64,000 nucleotides of DNA. It comes from Shinisaurus crocodilurus. Its lineage: Eukaryota > Chordata > Lepidosauria > Squamata > Shinisauridae. A model generated the notes under the pieces. That model was not told the origin of the DNA and ran no database searches. It was given only the letters and a program-made list of their open reading frames with translations. Location: the NCBI GenBank assembly GCA_021292165.1, contig CM037880.1:22094051-22158050 (forward strand), given 5' to 3'. Positions 1 through 12,107 of the stretch are shown here, piece after piece (the stretch's first letter is position 1; every line of letters begins with the position of its first letter). Both the position numbers and the translations under genes were made by a program.

Positions 1-416
1 CCGCCCCCGCTGGGAGGCCACGCACAACTGCCCCTGCCTACGGGACCAGCAGCCCGATCAGGCCCGCCGGCCAGACTATGCGGTCTTCATGCTCAAGTAC
101 TTCATGTGCCTTGTGGTGGGCATCACGTCGGGAGTGTGGGTCTGGTCGGGAAAGACTCTGGAGTCCTGGAAGGCGCTTTGCACCCGCTGCTGCTGGGCCA
201 GCAAGGGGACCGCCGCCGTCGCAGGGGGCATTCGGAGCCGTTGGCGGAGGCGGAGTTGGAGGGGGCATGGTGACTGCTGCCGCGGTGGGCGGACTCGGGG
301 GTGGTGGCGGCGGCGGCGGCTCCATGTACAGTGACGTCAGCACTGGCTTGACGTGGAGGTCTGGCACCGCCAGTTCGGTTTCGTACCCGAAACAGATGCC
401 CTTGTCCCAGGTGTGA
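1..416 (+). CDS. FZD8: Frizzled-8 receptor, C-terminal end (partial, apparent frameshift)
   Basis: The 5' part lies outside the window. Reading from base 2, the protein shows the last extracellular loop ([10 protein letters not shown]), the seventh membrane segment ([16 protein letters not shown], about nt 98-145) and the cytoplasmic KTLESW motif (nt 154-171), the KTxxxW site through which Frizzled receptors bind the Dishevelled PDZ domain. A glycine-rich tail follows, then the FZD8-type end [13 protein letters not shown] and a TGA at 414-416. Frizzled-8 is a seven-pass Wnt receptor, and its gene is normally a single exon, as here. The transmembrane part and the C-terminal end are in different frames. 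The switch falls at or near a run of five G at 224-228, where one G fewer would restore a continuous glycine-rich tail. I favour an assembly or sequencing indel, but a real frameshift cannot be excluded. The gene identity is near certain. Confidence 0.93.
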   Translation, partial: APAGRPRTTAPAYGTSSPIRPAGQTMRSSCSSTSCALWWASRRECGSGRERLWSPGRRFAPAAAGPARGPPPSQGAFGAVGGGGVGGGMVTAAAVGGLGGGGGGGGSMYSDVSTGLTWRSGTASSVSYPKQMPLSQV

Positions 417-1070
417 AAGGGGGAGTGACAGGAGGGGATGAATGAACTTCCTAACGGCCTCCTCCGGGTGCAGAGCAGGGCAACCGCAGGAGGCTCCCAA
501 GTGCCAGACCAGCTCCCTCGGCCTCCTTTTCCCTACTCATCCAGGGAGCCCACATACTTCAGGGCACCAGCTTATCTTGTTGACCGAGGGAGCGGAAGCC
601 TGCCCAGACCAGAACTGTCTTAAGCTGCTCCTTCAACTAGCAAGAGCCCCCTTCGTTTGCACGGGGGGGGGGGGAGCTTCTCGTTTGCGCTTTCTCTTTC
701 CTTCACACTCGGAGACAACATCTAAAAATGGATGTCTGCTAGGACTGCGGGGGCTTGGGGAAGGCTTTTAAAGAATTTCCTTTTTATTAAAACAAAACAA
801 AACTGGCAGATGCCTTAAACACGTTCAAACCATGTCTTAATTATACACCCCAAATAAATACGGGTTTCTTATGTTAAAGGATGTATTTATATAATTATTT
901 GGTACCTTGTGCAAAACATGTAAAATATGTATATAATCCAAATGCTATACAGTCTGTAAATTTTTTTTGTTTAAAAAAAAAAAGTTTAGAGGCTTACCAT
1001 CACCGCTCCCTCCTAAGAGCAAATATTTGAGTATTCTATTTTGTCAATAAAATAATGATAAATGATAAAT
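417..1070 (+). other. FZD8: FZD8 3'UTR with poly(A) signal
   Basis: AT-rich non-coding sequence follows the FZD8 stop. An AATAAA hexamer lies at 1046-1051, and a G-rich stretch about 30 nt downstream fits a cleavage/polyadenylation region. The 3' end is inferred. Confidence 0.6.
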
Positions 1071-1490
1071 TGTTTGGGAAGGGGGGGGAATTTCCCCTCC
1101 GGCTGCCCTGGTTTTTCCTGTGGGTGGACACTCCGGGGGGCGTGGGTGGGTGGGTGGACGTTCTGGGTGTTCCCTTAGAGCACAGCCAAATAAGAACTCC
1201 ATGGGAGGAGGCTTCAAGGTCAGGAGTAGGGAAACTAGAGCCCCCCTAGATAATTGTTGGACTCCAGTTCCCATCATCACGGATCATTGACCATGCTGCC
1301 TGGGACTGATGGGAATCCAACATCATCTGTAGAGCCCCAGGTCTGCCCACCCTTGCTCCTCAACTTTGGAGGCTGAAAAAAGCCGACTATGGCTTGACAA
1401 TATGCAACTACCTGTCACTGAAAAGCATATAATTGATTTTTATTTTGTACGCCGCCTAGAGAAATAGTATATAGGCGGGATATAAATTGA

Positions 1491-1521
<31 letters not shown>

Positions 1522-1523
1522 TT

Positions 1524-1663
1524 CAGGGGTGGGCAGCTTGTGGCCCTCCAGATGTTGTTGCACTGTATAACTCCCATCAGCCCTAGGCAGCATAGCCAAT
1601 AGCGAGGGGTGATGGGACTTGCAATCCAGCAACATCTGGAGGGGCACAAGTTGCCCATTCCCC
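1524..1663. mobile_element. Palindromic hAT-type MITE
   Basis: The element begins CAGGGGTGGGCAGC and ends with a diverged complement (TTGCCCATTCCCC). The two halves are inverted copies of each other around a centre near 1,595, with the core 'ctccagatgttgttg' / 'cagcaacatctggagg'. It belongs to the common reptile foldback family seen many times in this window. Confidence 0.6.
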
Positions 1664-2075
1664 TAATACGTTGATGCAGTCCAACAACATCTGGAGGGCA
1701 ACCATAGGGAAATTCCAAAGCTTTAATCCAAATTGCTTACTCCCCATATACTTTCTATGGGACTCCTTTCAAAACCAAGTGCTTTTTGGAGAGTTTTCAG
1801 CCTTCATTCCGTGCCATCCTTTCCTGCAGAGCCACAGGCCACATCGCAGGCAAGATAAACAAGGACAAGGCATCCAGTCCCCTCATGCTTTGTTTTGACT
1901 TCTGCCAAATGAATGTTACTTTAGGAATGTGGGAGACATACATGCTACATTTCGTGTGTGTTGTCCATGCTTGCTTTGGTAAGCACCTGCCTCTAGCAGG
2001 CTGAGGCAGAAATGTTAAGGAAAATGTTTTCTTCCTATGGTAGAAAAGGAAGCTGAGAATTGTCAGGGGGTTTGT

Positions 2076-2119
<44 letters not shown>

Positions 2120-4063
2120 GCACTTAAGAGATAATGTGATCTTAAACTTTCATACTTATGTACATCAAATAGCTCTCCCCTAGGGAAATGGGGATTGTCC
2201 TTCCATCAAGGCTAAAGCTAATTGATTGGAGTAGGAGGCTGTGGAATTAGCAGAATGCTTTAGAAAAGCTGTTGAACTTTTTACCTGTCTGCCCCCAGTG
2301 GCTTAGAACATCTCTGCTTTTTAAAGAGGAACTAAATGAATAGGATTAATCTGTAGGGATCTTGGTTCCTTTTGAGACTGGCAAAAACTTTGATCTTTTC
2401 TCTAAATGTGGTGTATAGGATTTTTTTTAAAAATTTTTAAAAATCTTTCTCCTGCCCAGTTTCTCTTGTTGCAGACCAATTGGCCACCATGGAGCCTCAA
2501 AGTTCTTCAATTAAAAAAAAAAAAAAAGCCCCACATTCTTTTAAAGGGAGACTTGTAACAGTTCATGAACACCAGAGGAAAAGGGGAGAACGGTCTTTTA
2601 AACAGCTTTTCCTAGCATTGTTAGCCAGACTGCAGGCAGTAAGGCCCAAGGTTATAGTATTATAATGGGATTGGGGGAAGGGGGGGGAAAGAGAAAAATC
2701 TATGAATGCTCTACAGGTGGTCTGCTTTCTTACAATCGCCCCCAATTTAAAGCATTTTTTTTTCTTTGCAGGACAATTGTATTTCCAAAATTCTTCTCTT
2801 TAGCTGCTAATTGAACCAAAGAAGTACAATTATAAACCAGACATGTGGGTTTTCTTTTGTTTATAAAGTCTTCAGTGCTTGAAATCCTAGCACTGTTCTG
2901 TGATTTTTGAAAAGCAAAGCACAAAAGCTGTACGATGCACCCTAGTTTAACACCTGTTGCTACTGTTAGATTTGGAGTCCCCCCCAACACATCTGGAGGG
3001 CAACAGGTTGGGGAAGGGCTGATATAAAAGCAAAATGCCCAGGTTGCCTGACAGCAGTAAGATGTGCTTATCAGTTTGGAGTAGGGTGGCCATTTTGCTT
3101 AATGATACAGCCATAAATTGGAGCAAAAGTGTGAAAGGAGGGGAAAGTCCACTCAACTTTCCCCAGAGTGTGGGAGGCTTTGGGTAGGGAAGAATACCAT
3201 AGTCCTACATTAAAATAGTATGTACCCTTTGACAACACTGAGGGGAAGCCCAAGTTTGTGTTTCTTCTTTTTAAAAAAAAAAAAAAAAAGTTCATGTATT
3301 TTTGCACAACTATACAGTAAATTCTGTGTACAAAAGACTGTCCTACAATGTCAGTCCTAGACTGTGTGCTATCAGGGATAAGGTATCAACCCTTCAAATA
3401 ATTTCAAGCTCTCCTGGATTGCACTAGTAATGGGAGTACAATTCAAACACTTGAGAGTTCACATTCTGTTCTAAGATAACTGAAAGCCGCTAACAGCAAA
3501 GGAAAAAAACCCAGTGTAAGAAACAAATGCTAAAAATGAGGGGGAAACCTAATTAAGGGCACAATCTTAGGCAAGTTTAGCCCAGCCAGCTAGCTGGGGC
3601 ATGCTGGGACTTATAGGACTTTTTTTTCCTGTCTAAGCTTGCATAGGATTGCACTTTTAGTTAGTTGTTTGTATTTCATTAGGAAAAAGTAACATGCACA
3701 CACACCTATCATACTTAAATAGAAAAATAGACAAATCTATTAAAAGCACAATCCTGGCTGGGGCATGTTCAGAGTTGTAGGGCTTTTTTCTGTCTAAACT
3801 TGCATAGGATTGCGCCTTAAAAGATTCTGCCTCCAATGAATAAGACCAGAACGATTCATATTATGGAAAAGTCAGCCTATATTTGAGGAGCGTCCACTTA
3901 ACCTAATTTGCTTAAGAAATCATAGCACTGGGGCACAACAATGTAAACACAGGGGGAAAAACCTGCATTTTAAAAATTCACACTTCGTAAAAATATTGGT
4001 TTCAGAATTTGAACAAAGTATTAGCTATCATAATTTGCCTGTTCCTCTGCCTTTCCCCTAGAA

Positions 4064-4188
4064 CAGGGCTGGACAACTTGTGGCCCTTCACATATTGTTG
4101 GACTGCAACTCCCATTGGCTATGCTGGCTGGGGCTGATGGGTATTGCAGTCTAACAACATCTGGAGGGCCACAAGTAGCCCACAGCTA
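4064..4188. mobile_element. Palindromic hAT-type MITE with 8-bp TSD
   Basis: The element begins CAGGGCTGG and has the 'ccaacaacatctggaggg'-type inverted halves. It is flanked by a perfect 8-bp direct repeat ccctagaa (4056-4063 and 4189-4196), the TSD length of hAT transposons. Confidence 0.75.
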
Positions 4189-4557
4189 CCCTAGAACATC
4201 AGGCCTTTACAACCATGAATGATGGATTCTGTCATCTAAACAGTTGTAGTAATAAGGCATTGGGAAGTGAAATTCCTTTTGTGTTCAGGAGGGTTTGGGT
4301 TGTGTTGTGTTTTGTTTTTTTGCTCTTATGTGATTTCAACTGCTGAAGCAGGACACAACCTGTTGAGGGAAAAGAGTATAGTCAGCAAAAGGGGGGGGGA
4401 TGTGAGATGGAGGTGGGGGGGATGAGGCTGTTGCTTTGACTTGCCAAGGCAGTAAGCAGCTTAGGGTGCATGTTTTCTAGCAATTAAAAGTACTTTGCAA
4501 AACACGCGCTCGCTCGCGTTCTTGCCAAGGTGAATCCTTCCAATGTACAATATAATG

Positions 4558-4690
4558 CCACCTTTCCCAGTCTGGTGCCCTCTAGATGTGTTGGACTGCA
4601 ACTCCCATCATTCCCAGCCATTCCTGGCTGGAAATGATGGGAATTGCAGTCCAACACATCTGGAGGGCACCAGACTGGGAAAGGCTGATA
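4558..4690. mobile_element. Near-perfect palindromic MITE
   Basis: The two arms, CCCAGTCTGGTGCCCTCTAG and its complement, pair over about 50 bp each. The flanks carry similar short AT-rich repeats (atataatg and atataata) that look like a slightly diverged 8-bp TSD. Confidence 0.65.
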
Positions 4691-5749
4691 TAATATAGGG
4701 CTGAAATGAGACAAAATGACTCCATGAAACTTCTTTTCCTTTTTGAACAAACTGTAGTCATAACTAATAGCAAAAGTGATTGGTTTTTTCATTTTCAAAA
4801 TCTTCATTTTTTTCTTCCCTCCCCCCCCCCCTTTCAAGAAGCAGATGGGGGTGAAAGGCAAATGAAATGAGTATGAAGGGATTGATAGAAAGTATAGTAA
4901 ATTTATGACAATGTTCCATTCGTTCGAAACAAATCAAGGTAAAATTAAACTTCACATAGAATTGATGTTTCTCAAGATCAGGCTTCGTAACATTCAAGTT
5001 GGTTTCATATTCAAATCACACTTTATTGAGAAGCCAAACACCTACAATTAACTGAGTCCACCATTTGGGGTGATCCAAATGTATAAAAAGTAGCCGAGAA
5101 ACATCCTGTTATGAAAAGTTAGGGACCACTGCCACCCACTGGCCAAATGGGAAACTAAAAATATTCCAGGCAAACTAGAGTAATATTTACAAAAAGTCAT
5201 GCTGGCACTTTAATCATACTAATTAAAATAGTATGCACTCCCTGACAATGTTGTGTGGTCAGCTGTATTTTTGACATTCGGTTCCACAACTTGAACAAAT
5301 GACTAACACTCATATTTTGCCTCTTCCTCTACCCCCTTTCTCCCTTAGGATTGTTTTGTGCAAGATAAATGTCCTACAGTGTGTCACTTCAATGTAGGAA
5401 ACGGTGTCATCATGCATGTAGATTGTCACATGTTATTCTTTTTGTATTCTGCTATGTGTACATGCTGGAGCCAACCATGGCTTCACAGGGTGTATATGTA
5501 GCCAACTACATTTGTATGCTTTTTATATCACGCTCCATGTGCCGCATTTCCTTCACAGAAGTGAACTGTATTGTGTTCGAAGCAGCTCTTCCTGTGGCCA
5601 TTTGCAGTGCAGTCTTAAGCATCTCTGCTCAAAAGTAAATCCCATTGAGTTCAATGGGGCTGGGATCTGTTTGCTGCGGCTTAGGTTGTCACGAGAGGTC
5701 GTTCCATATCCCACGACATCTCTTTGATAGAGTGGCAAAGTTATAGTAT

Positions 5750-5960
5750 TTGACTAACCGATATGGCATATGTTTCCAGAGACTAATAGGGAATGGTTCA
5801 TTGGCTTCCATACCTTTTCAGCTTGCCTTCTTTCTCTTGGTTGGTACCCGTATACGGTATTTTCTCAAAATCACAGTGCCCATAGCTCCTTCTGCCTCAA
5901 AACTTCACAAGAGACTGTTCTTGGAGCGTTGCTGGAGCCCCAAAGGGACACAGGTTTTCT
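5750..5960. repeat. Duplicated block, partner of 21,372-21,545
   Basis: The block reads ggcatatgtttccag...ctaata...ggttcatt...ttttcagct and is diverged but colinear with 21,372-21,545. It is the most FZD8-proximal of several paired blocks showing that the copy 1 and copy 2 connexin regions share a duplication origin. It could also be an old interspersed repeat. Confidence 0.5.
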
Positions 5961-6648
5961 AACTTAGAGAGGTCCCTCACCTTATACACTGGTACTGAAG
6001 AACCACCTTTGGCTCAGTTGCCCTGGCTCATTGCTTTTGGCTGTAGTCTTCAAACCACAGTCAGGCAGACATAGCAATGAACCCACTTTTAGTAGATGAG
6101 GCTGCAAGTATTGAGAAATACTGTGGTGCGTGTGCCCCACCCCACCCTATGCAAATTGTAGTTAGGAAAACAAACAATATGCCTTTGTCAAAATCTAGCA
6201 CTCTGGGGAAATTGCCCATGCTTGTCGATCTAAAGCGTGTCTGTCTCGCCCTTACAGCCCACTTGTAAAACATTGCAGGTAACGATCAACATTTGTGTAT
6301 TTCACTGTTAAGTATAAACCTTGGGAGGTTGCAGTCGGCCCCAGCTTCTTGGCCCCGTCCACCCAATGTACACATAGCAAAGTGCACACATGCGTAATTA
6401 GCAGCGGCATCCATCACAATCTCGCATGCTGACAGGGCCGGTCCACCCATGAAGCACAGTGAGGCGCCTGCATGAGGCGACGGAGCTGGAAGAGTGGTGA
6501 ACTGTGCCGCTCCCCTGCTCTGCCCCCGGGCCAAGCCTGGAAAGTCCACCACGACCTCCTAGAGAGCCCCGCCAGCCACTCTCCTGCCGTGGCATTTGCC
6601 GCAGTGAGCGAGAAAGCAGCCCTCTGTTGCTGCGGGACTATGGATCTG

Positions 6649-6810
6649 TCACGAGATGTCGTCCATATCCTGTGACATCTCTTGAGATCTCAGCCATATT
6701 CCGCGACATCTTGGCCATATCCCATGGCGTCTCATGAGGTCTCGTCCATATCCCCCAATATCTCATGAGAGCTCAGCCGTTCTCGCAGCACTTACAAGAT
6801 CTCATGAGAG
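6649..6810. repeat. Degenerate minisatellite, unit about 35-40 bp
   Basis: Four to five imperfect units run head to tail, each containing versions of 'catgagatctc', 'gtccatatcc' and 'cgacatctc'. A lone related unit lies at about 5,690-5,725. Confidence 0.6.
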
Positions 6811-7671
6811 TCCACACACACACACACAGCAGCAGCAAAGGTAAGGGGGGAACAGGCGCACATGCGGTAGCAGCAACGGCAGGGAGGGTATTGTGGAGGC
6901 GGCGGAAATGAAAGGGCATGGCTGACTGGGACCCTGAACAGGAGCACTCTACACTGCAACATTTTGTTGCAGATTCCAGTGTATCATCCCAGATTCCAAG
7001 AAAAATTTAGGGATGCAGGTTCCTGGCTTGGAAGGTGCATCTCCCGTATCTTCCAGTGCTGAATGGTACCGTTTGTGCTGGTGCATCTCTTCTCACATAA
7101 CTATAGAAATGACAAGCAGGTGGGCCAGTCTTTTTCTGGTCATGCCATGGATAAAGGGCACAGAACTGTTCCTGATGCCCTCTGCTGGCAGAAGGGATTA
7201 AATTCATATAATTACTTGTTATAATTAATTGAAAGGTATAAATCATAATAATATGCCAAAGCTGTTTAATTTAACTATGATAATGAGCTGCAGATTTTTT
7301 CATATATGGTAGAGATACACGTATACACAATTCACATTTTCAAATTATTAAGGTACCCCATTTCAATAACATTCAAAGTGATATAGGACAGCATAGGACA
7401 ACATCAATGTAAGATGCATAAAATGTTAGAAATATTCATAACCATACTGCTAAAAACCCTGCTCAGCCATAACATTTAGAGAAATAAATATATTGCCATC
7501 ACCTTTGCATTAGGGGTCGTAGCTATCCCAAAAGAGGTTTTAAAAGGTACAACTCCCTACCACCATCACTCACACACCTGCTCACACACACACATACACA
7601 CACACACACACCACTACCACCGCCACACCTTCTGCCACTTACCACTAAATTTGCCTACAGTAAAAGGGGAG

Positions 7672-8405
7672 GGGGGCTGGATTGCTATATTTGCGCCAAT
7701 CCCTTCTTGCACTTTTAAAATTAAAAATTTTGTTTTTAAAAAAGGTTTTGGGATCAGTTAAGTGACCCACAATTGAATCAAAAAGGATATAAGTCAAGGA
7801 CCGCACATCTAATGACACCCACCCTGCCCCGGGTGGAAACCCTCTCCTCCCGCAATAGCTACTTTAAGTTGCACAGGGGATGGTCAGAATAACACTTGGA
7901 AAGTTGTTGATGCAGACAGAATCCCAGTGTGAGGTTCTCCCCATAACATGTAGGAATACTTTAGATGTCATCACTTTGTACATTTGCTTGCTCCCAGCGG
8001 CAGCCAATGATATCACACAGGAAACAGGGATGGCACAGTAAGTATTCCTTCCTACGCTTTCATCCAGGGCGGTCTCCAGGTTTAGGGTGCTCAAGCTTCA
8101 CCAAAAAAGATGAAACATATCACCAAAATAGAGGACGAAAGAGGGTGCAGATTTGCATAAAAGATGCATATGCTATTTCATATGTATAGATGCAAATTTA
8201 GAAATCATTACTGGAATTTAAAGAGAAATACAGCTACATCTTATCCTACTAGGGAAGACCGTGAACAGGTGACCTGTGTGGTGCGTGTGTCTGCTTCATA
8301 AAAACATAAGAACATAAGAAGAGCCCTGCTGGATCAGACCAAGGGTCCATCTAGTCCAGCATTCTGTTCAGCACAGTGGCCAACCAGCTGCCCACAGGAA
8401 ACCCA
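7672..8405. repeat. Direct repeat A, copy 1 (partner 13,829-14,533)
   Basis: About 700 bp is nearly identical to 13,829-14,533, with small indels. Both copies start 'attgctatatttt'-like and end in an 'aacataagaagagccctgc' SINE-type module (8,298-8,405). The two copies flank GJD4 copy 1 exon 2. The block could be a single longer interspersed element present twice or a local segmental duplication. Confidence 0.8.
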
Positions 8406-8969
8406 CAAGCAGGGCATGAGTGCAACAGCACCCTTCCGCCCATGTTCCCTGGCAACTGGTGTACATAGGCATACTGCCTTCGTCTGCTGTCCAGGTGTTA
8501 ACTGTGGATTGGCAACTTCAAGGCCCTGCCACTCTCCCTTGTTACGGTGTTTTATCTTTAAACCAGACTTGGACTGGACAGAACTTCAAACAGAGGACTG
8601 TCCTTTGTAAAATAAGACATCTGGACACCCTATCCCAGGTTTATGGGGGCCCTGGGCAAAGTGCACTTCTGGGCCTCCTGAGGCATTCCAAGGGTAGTGA
8701 GGAGCTGCCATTTCTAATTTCCCACGATGCCCCAGAGAGCCCAATATAGTGTCACCCTGAGGGGTTGTAGGAAATTAAAATGGAGGCTTGTAAACCAAGC
8801 TGCCTCATGGGTAAGCACTTCGGGCGGGGGCAACAGCTGCCCTAAGAAGGGGGGTGTTGATGCCAGGAGTGCACTGGGGGGGGGGGCACAGGCAAGAACT
8901 CAGTATAGCAGTGCTGTCTTTTGTGGCAGCCTTATGTTGGACATAATGTGCCCATCCACTTTAAGACAA

Positions 8970-9205
8970 GGATAGTGTGGCGTAGTGGTGAGAGTGTTGG
9001 ACTGGGACTCGGGAGATCTGGGTTCTAGTCCCCGCTCGGCCATGAAGCTCACTGGGTGACCATGGGCCAGTCACTGACTCTCAGCCTAACCTACCTCACA
9101 GGGTTGTTGTGAGGATAAAATGGAGAGGAGGAGGAGGATTATGTAAGCCGCCTTGGGTTCCTTGCAGGAAAAAAGGTGGGGTATAAATATAATAAATAAA
9201 TAGCA
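8970..9205 (+). mobile_element. tRNA-headed SINE (reptile type)
   Basis: The element has a Pol III A-box-like tRNA head (gtggcgtagtggtgagagtg) and a B-box-like gggttctagtccc, then a body with 'cctcacagggttgttgtgag' and a tail ending in aataaataaa. It has the structure of squamate tRNA-derived SINEs. Other copies are at 16.4, 31.5, 34.1, 48.0 and 54.6 kb. Confidence 0.8.
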
Positions 9206-9625
9206 CTTCACAGGCCTAGTTCACACATAATGAAAGCCACCATGGGGTAAATTCACCACAGGGCTCCTTATGGCGACCACCATTTTGAATATTCGGGGTG
9301 CAGTGGGGGTGTACCATAGCTTCTCGCTACATGTGAACCCGGTGAGGGTGAGTTGTTGTGGTGGTTGACAAGTGACCAGCAACCCCAATGCAGCCTATGG
9401 GTTCTGGGTGGCTTGGCAAGCACCCCACCAGCCCACCCTCACTGGGTTCTCACGTAATGAGAAGCCGCTGCGGCGGGGGCTTGGACTGCCAACCTGGGCC
9501 CCATGCGCACCGCAGCACAGCATGACTAATGAACCACGGTGGGATGCGGTGATCGAGTGAACCGGGTCACAGTCTTCCCCGCTATGACGAGATGCATTGT
9601 ATTGCTTTTCAAACCATAGAAATTA
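9206..9625. repeat. Direct repeat B, copy 1 (partner 21,640-22,075)
   Basis: About 420 bp starting 'cacttcacaggc' and ending 'ccatagaaatta' recurs in the same orientation at 21,640-22,075 with high identity. It has no coding potential. It is colinear with the other copy 1/copy 2 blocks. Confidence 0.8.
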
Positions 9626-9678
9626 TGAGGCTGCAAAATAATTAAGCTACAGCAGCATTTCCTGGTATTAACACCCAG

Positions 9679-10685
9679 GCCGATCCACACCTAAGGTTTA
9701 TGGCAGTATTGTATCATTGCTGTGACTTGCGGGGCACATGACGCACACTGCTTTCAGTGCTGGTCATGCTAGTCCTGCATGATCATTCTTTGTTTCTTCC
9801 AGAATTTCCCCGCCTAGGTTTATCACGGCTTGATCGGTTATTGCGGTTCGCTACTGCAGTACACGGCTAGTGTGTGCTAAAGTTGTGCTGTCGTTGCCCG
9901 CCCGAGGTGTGGCCACAAAGTGTCGTCACTGCAGTTAGCCAGTAGTTTTCGAGGGGTGAGGGAAATGGGGCATGATGTGTGTCTCCCAAACTGGTAGGGA
10001 AGAGAGGTGTCTGCCATTTGTTGTTTTGCAGCGGGCGCAGAGCAGGAAAAGTTTTTTTTTTTCCTTTTTTAAAAATCTCACTGCTTCGCATGTTTGCACT
10101 TCTGTAGCTTCGCAGAGCGGATTAACCAAAACAAACAACCCTTTCTCTTAAAGACAACCCCCCACACACACACACCGCAAAGAACAAAAAGGTGTAAATT
10201 GGCTAGAAGGCATGTCTACTCAGAAGTAAATCACATTCTCTTCCCTGGCTTTACTCCCAGGCAGGCAAATCACATTGATTTCAATGGAGCTAGTGCTTGG
10301 GAACCTTAGCAGGGGGCGTGGGGGAGGCACTGCTTTGGGACATTGGTTTCACTGCACGGGAGGATGGCAGAGGACGGTCTCCTCCCTTCTTCATCTTCCC
10401 CTGTTTTGTGCAGGTGCAGGACAGGAGAAACTTTTCTTTTTTAAAAACAAACACCAATCTCACTGCTCCACACCTTTGCAGAGCTGATTAACCAAACAAA
10501 CAAACAAACAATGGGCCATTTCCCATGCGTGTTCAAGGGCCCAGTTCTAGGTGTCGGGTGGCAAACCAGGATGACTGCAGTACATTTAACGAGGGTGTGC
10601 CCTGTGGGTAGTGACTGCAGAATGTGAATATAGCAGTACCGTTCTGCTAACTTGTTGAGGATATACAGTGTAATGTGGATCGGCC
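9679..10685. mobile_element. TIR element of about 1 kb with paralogous empty site
   Basis: The ends are inverted (GCCGATCCACA at the left, TGTGGATCGGC at the right) and flanked by cccag at 9674-9678 and 10686-10690. The paralogous segment near 26,080-26,130 lacks the element: 'ggtattaacacccag' runs straight on into the common flank. It therefore probably inserted into copy 1 after the duplication. No transposase is visible inside and the family is not assigned. Confidence 0.7.
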
Positions 10686-10689
10686 CCCA

Positions 10690-11314
10690 GAGTGTCTAAC
10701 TAGAGGGCTCTGAGATCAGGCATGTCTTTTCATCTTTTAATTTAAAATCTTAAGCAGTTTCTACATGATTCACATTTGATGTAAGAACATACAAAATACA
10801 TCATTGTTACAAACATTGTTACATTTCAAAAGCTTGTTGTAAGTTTAGTTCCAGGAGCGTTGCCTTTCTAAAGATTAAAGTGTCTTATCCAATGACCTTT
10901 CTGAACTGAAGCAAGAAGGAGCAGAGAAGTCAGTGAGGTTCCACTGTCCTCCAGTGAGGGCTGAGGTTTTGTCCTATCTATGAGGACAGGTGTTATGTTC
11001 TGGAGCTCCCATATTTTGCCTCTTATATTTATATGATGTTTTAGTGGTGACAGTGAAAGACACTTCAGTTGTGAAAAAATTCTGCAGACTTTTTTTACAA
11101 CCCCCTGAGGAAGGCCTTCGAAAAAAACACAGGCCGAAACGCGCCATCGGGCTCCTCTATTTAATAAAGATTTTTGGATCCTGAGAACTTAGTTCTCTCC
11201 TTTTTTCGTTGCTACTGGATGCTCATCTCCTCTTGTTTTTGTCTTTTGTAACTTTATGAAGCATGAGCTTTTTCAGCATCCCATGCTTCATTATGGCTTT
11301 CCTTGACCTCACAG
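10690..11314. other. 3' flank of GJD4 copy 1
   Basis: Positions 10,690-10,980 match 26,097-26,370 downstream of copy 2. Positions 11,090-11,180 hold a repeat tail ('gaggaaggccttcg', then aataaag). From about 11,247 the sequence is again colinear with copy 2 into the gene. Confidence 0.6.
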
Positions 11315-12107
11315 TCAGCCAAGCAGCGGGTCCTGAGTGTCATCAGCCATAGAGATATCCCCATGGCTGAACACATCTGCCTCTGGATTGTCACCTTGGT
11401 GCAGGCCAGGACTGCATTTCTCATCAAGCGTAGACCTTTCCAACAGGAGCTTATTTCTGCGATTTCTTACAACGTTGGTCCGGAATGCAAAGAACAAGTC
11501 TATGAGACTAAGGAGAAATGAGAAGCCACTGAGGACCCACATGAAAACCAACATGATGGACTTTTCGGAGGGCCTGGAAATGAAGCAGTATGTGGACAGG
11601 AGTCCTGGGAACAGATATAATATTTTTGAATAAAGAATCCAAAGATACAATAATCACCAGCTACAAAACCAACTTCTACCAATATTCTTAGAATAAGCTG
11701 AACTGCATAGGCCCTTGAAAAATCAGGAATATCCATAACATTTGGCCCGCTAGTGATTCTCCTCCTTGATACATCTTCAGAGGATTTCTTTGTACATCTG
11801 TGGCCTGACGAAGGTTTGATTTCTTTGTACCAATGGTCAGGCAAGGGATATGCCTTCACAACATGCCTGACCACATTGTGCAAGACATAGGCACTAAACA
11901 CAGCATAAGGGAGTAGGACTGACATGGTCTCAATGAGCCAGAATCGAGAGTGGGACACTGGAGCAAAACCGTCATAGCACATGGTTGCACATCCTGGTTG
12001 TTTGGAGTTGCAGATGAAGTGTAACTGCTCATCTTGGTAGATAGGGTACGCCACTAAGAGTATCACCATCAGTCTCAGCAGGATCACAAGAGTTAACCAA
12101 ATCTTCC
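11315..12107 (-). pseudogene. GJD4: GJD4-like connexin copy 1, exon 2 (broken)
   Basis: The acceptor AG is followed by GGAAGATTTGG at 12107. The frame gives the rest of TM1, extracellular loop 1 with C-x6-C-x3-C (CNSKQPGCATMC), TM2, the cytoplasmic loop and TM3. In loop 2, after CSQDSC, seven bases are missing relative to copies 2 and 3 (junction near 11,590). This shifts the frame, so the third loop cysteine, TM4 and the tail lie in another frame. A 4-nt net change near the 3' end then brings an early stop (TGA at about 11,315). Connexins need all six loop cysteines to dock, so this copy should not make a channel. It lacks the long tail seen in copy 3. The pseudogene call is strong unless the 7-nt gap is an assembly fault. 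Confidence 0.87.

Larger units (their letters stand above)
1071..5740. other. Intergenic DNA between FZD8 and the connexin cluster
   Basis: I find no supportable gene here. The stretch holds a LINE 3' tail ending in an (AAT)n run (about 1,435-1,520), a (TA)n run at 2,080-2,118, palindromic hAT-type elements listed separately, and two short foldback repeats (about 3,558-3,660 and 3,745-3,820) whose ends read like 'gcacaatcct' and 'aggattgc'. The rest looks unique and AT-rich. Confidence 0.5.

Noticed and set aside
8970..9050. Possible tRNA gene
   Set aside because: A- and B-box-like parts are present, but the sequence continues into a SINE body and the family recurs many times, so it is a tRNA-derived SINE head.
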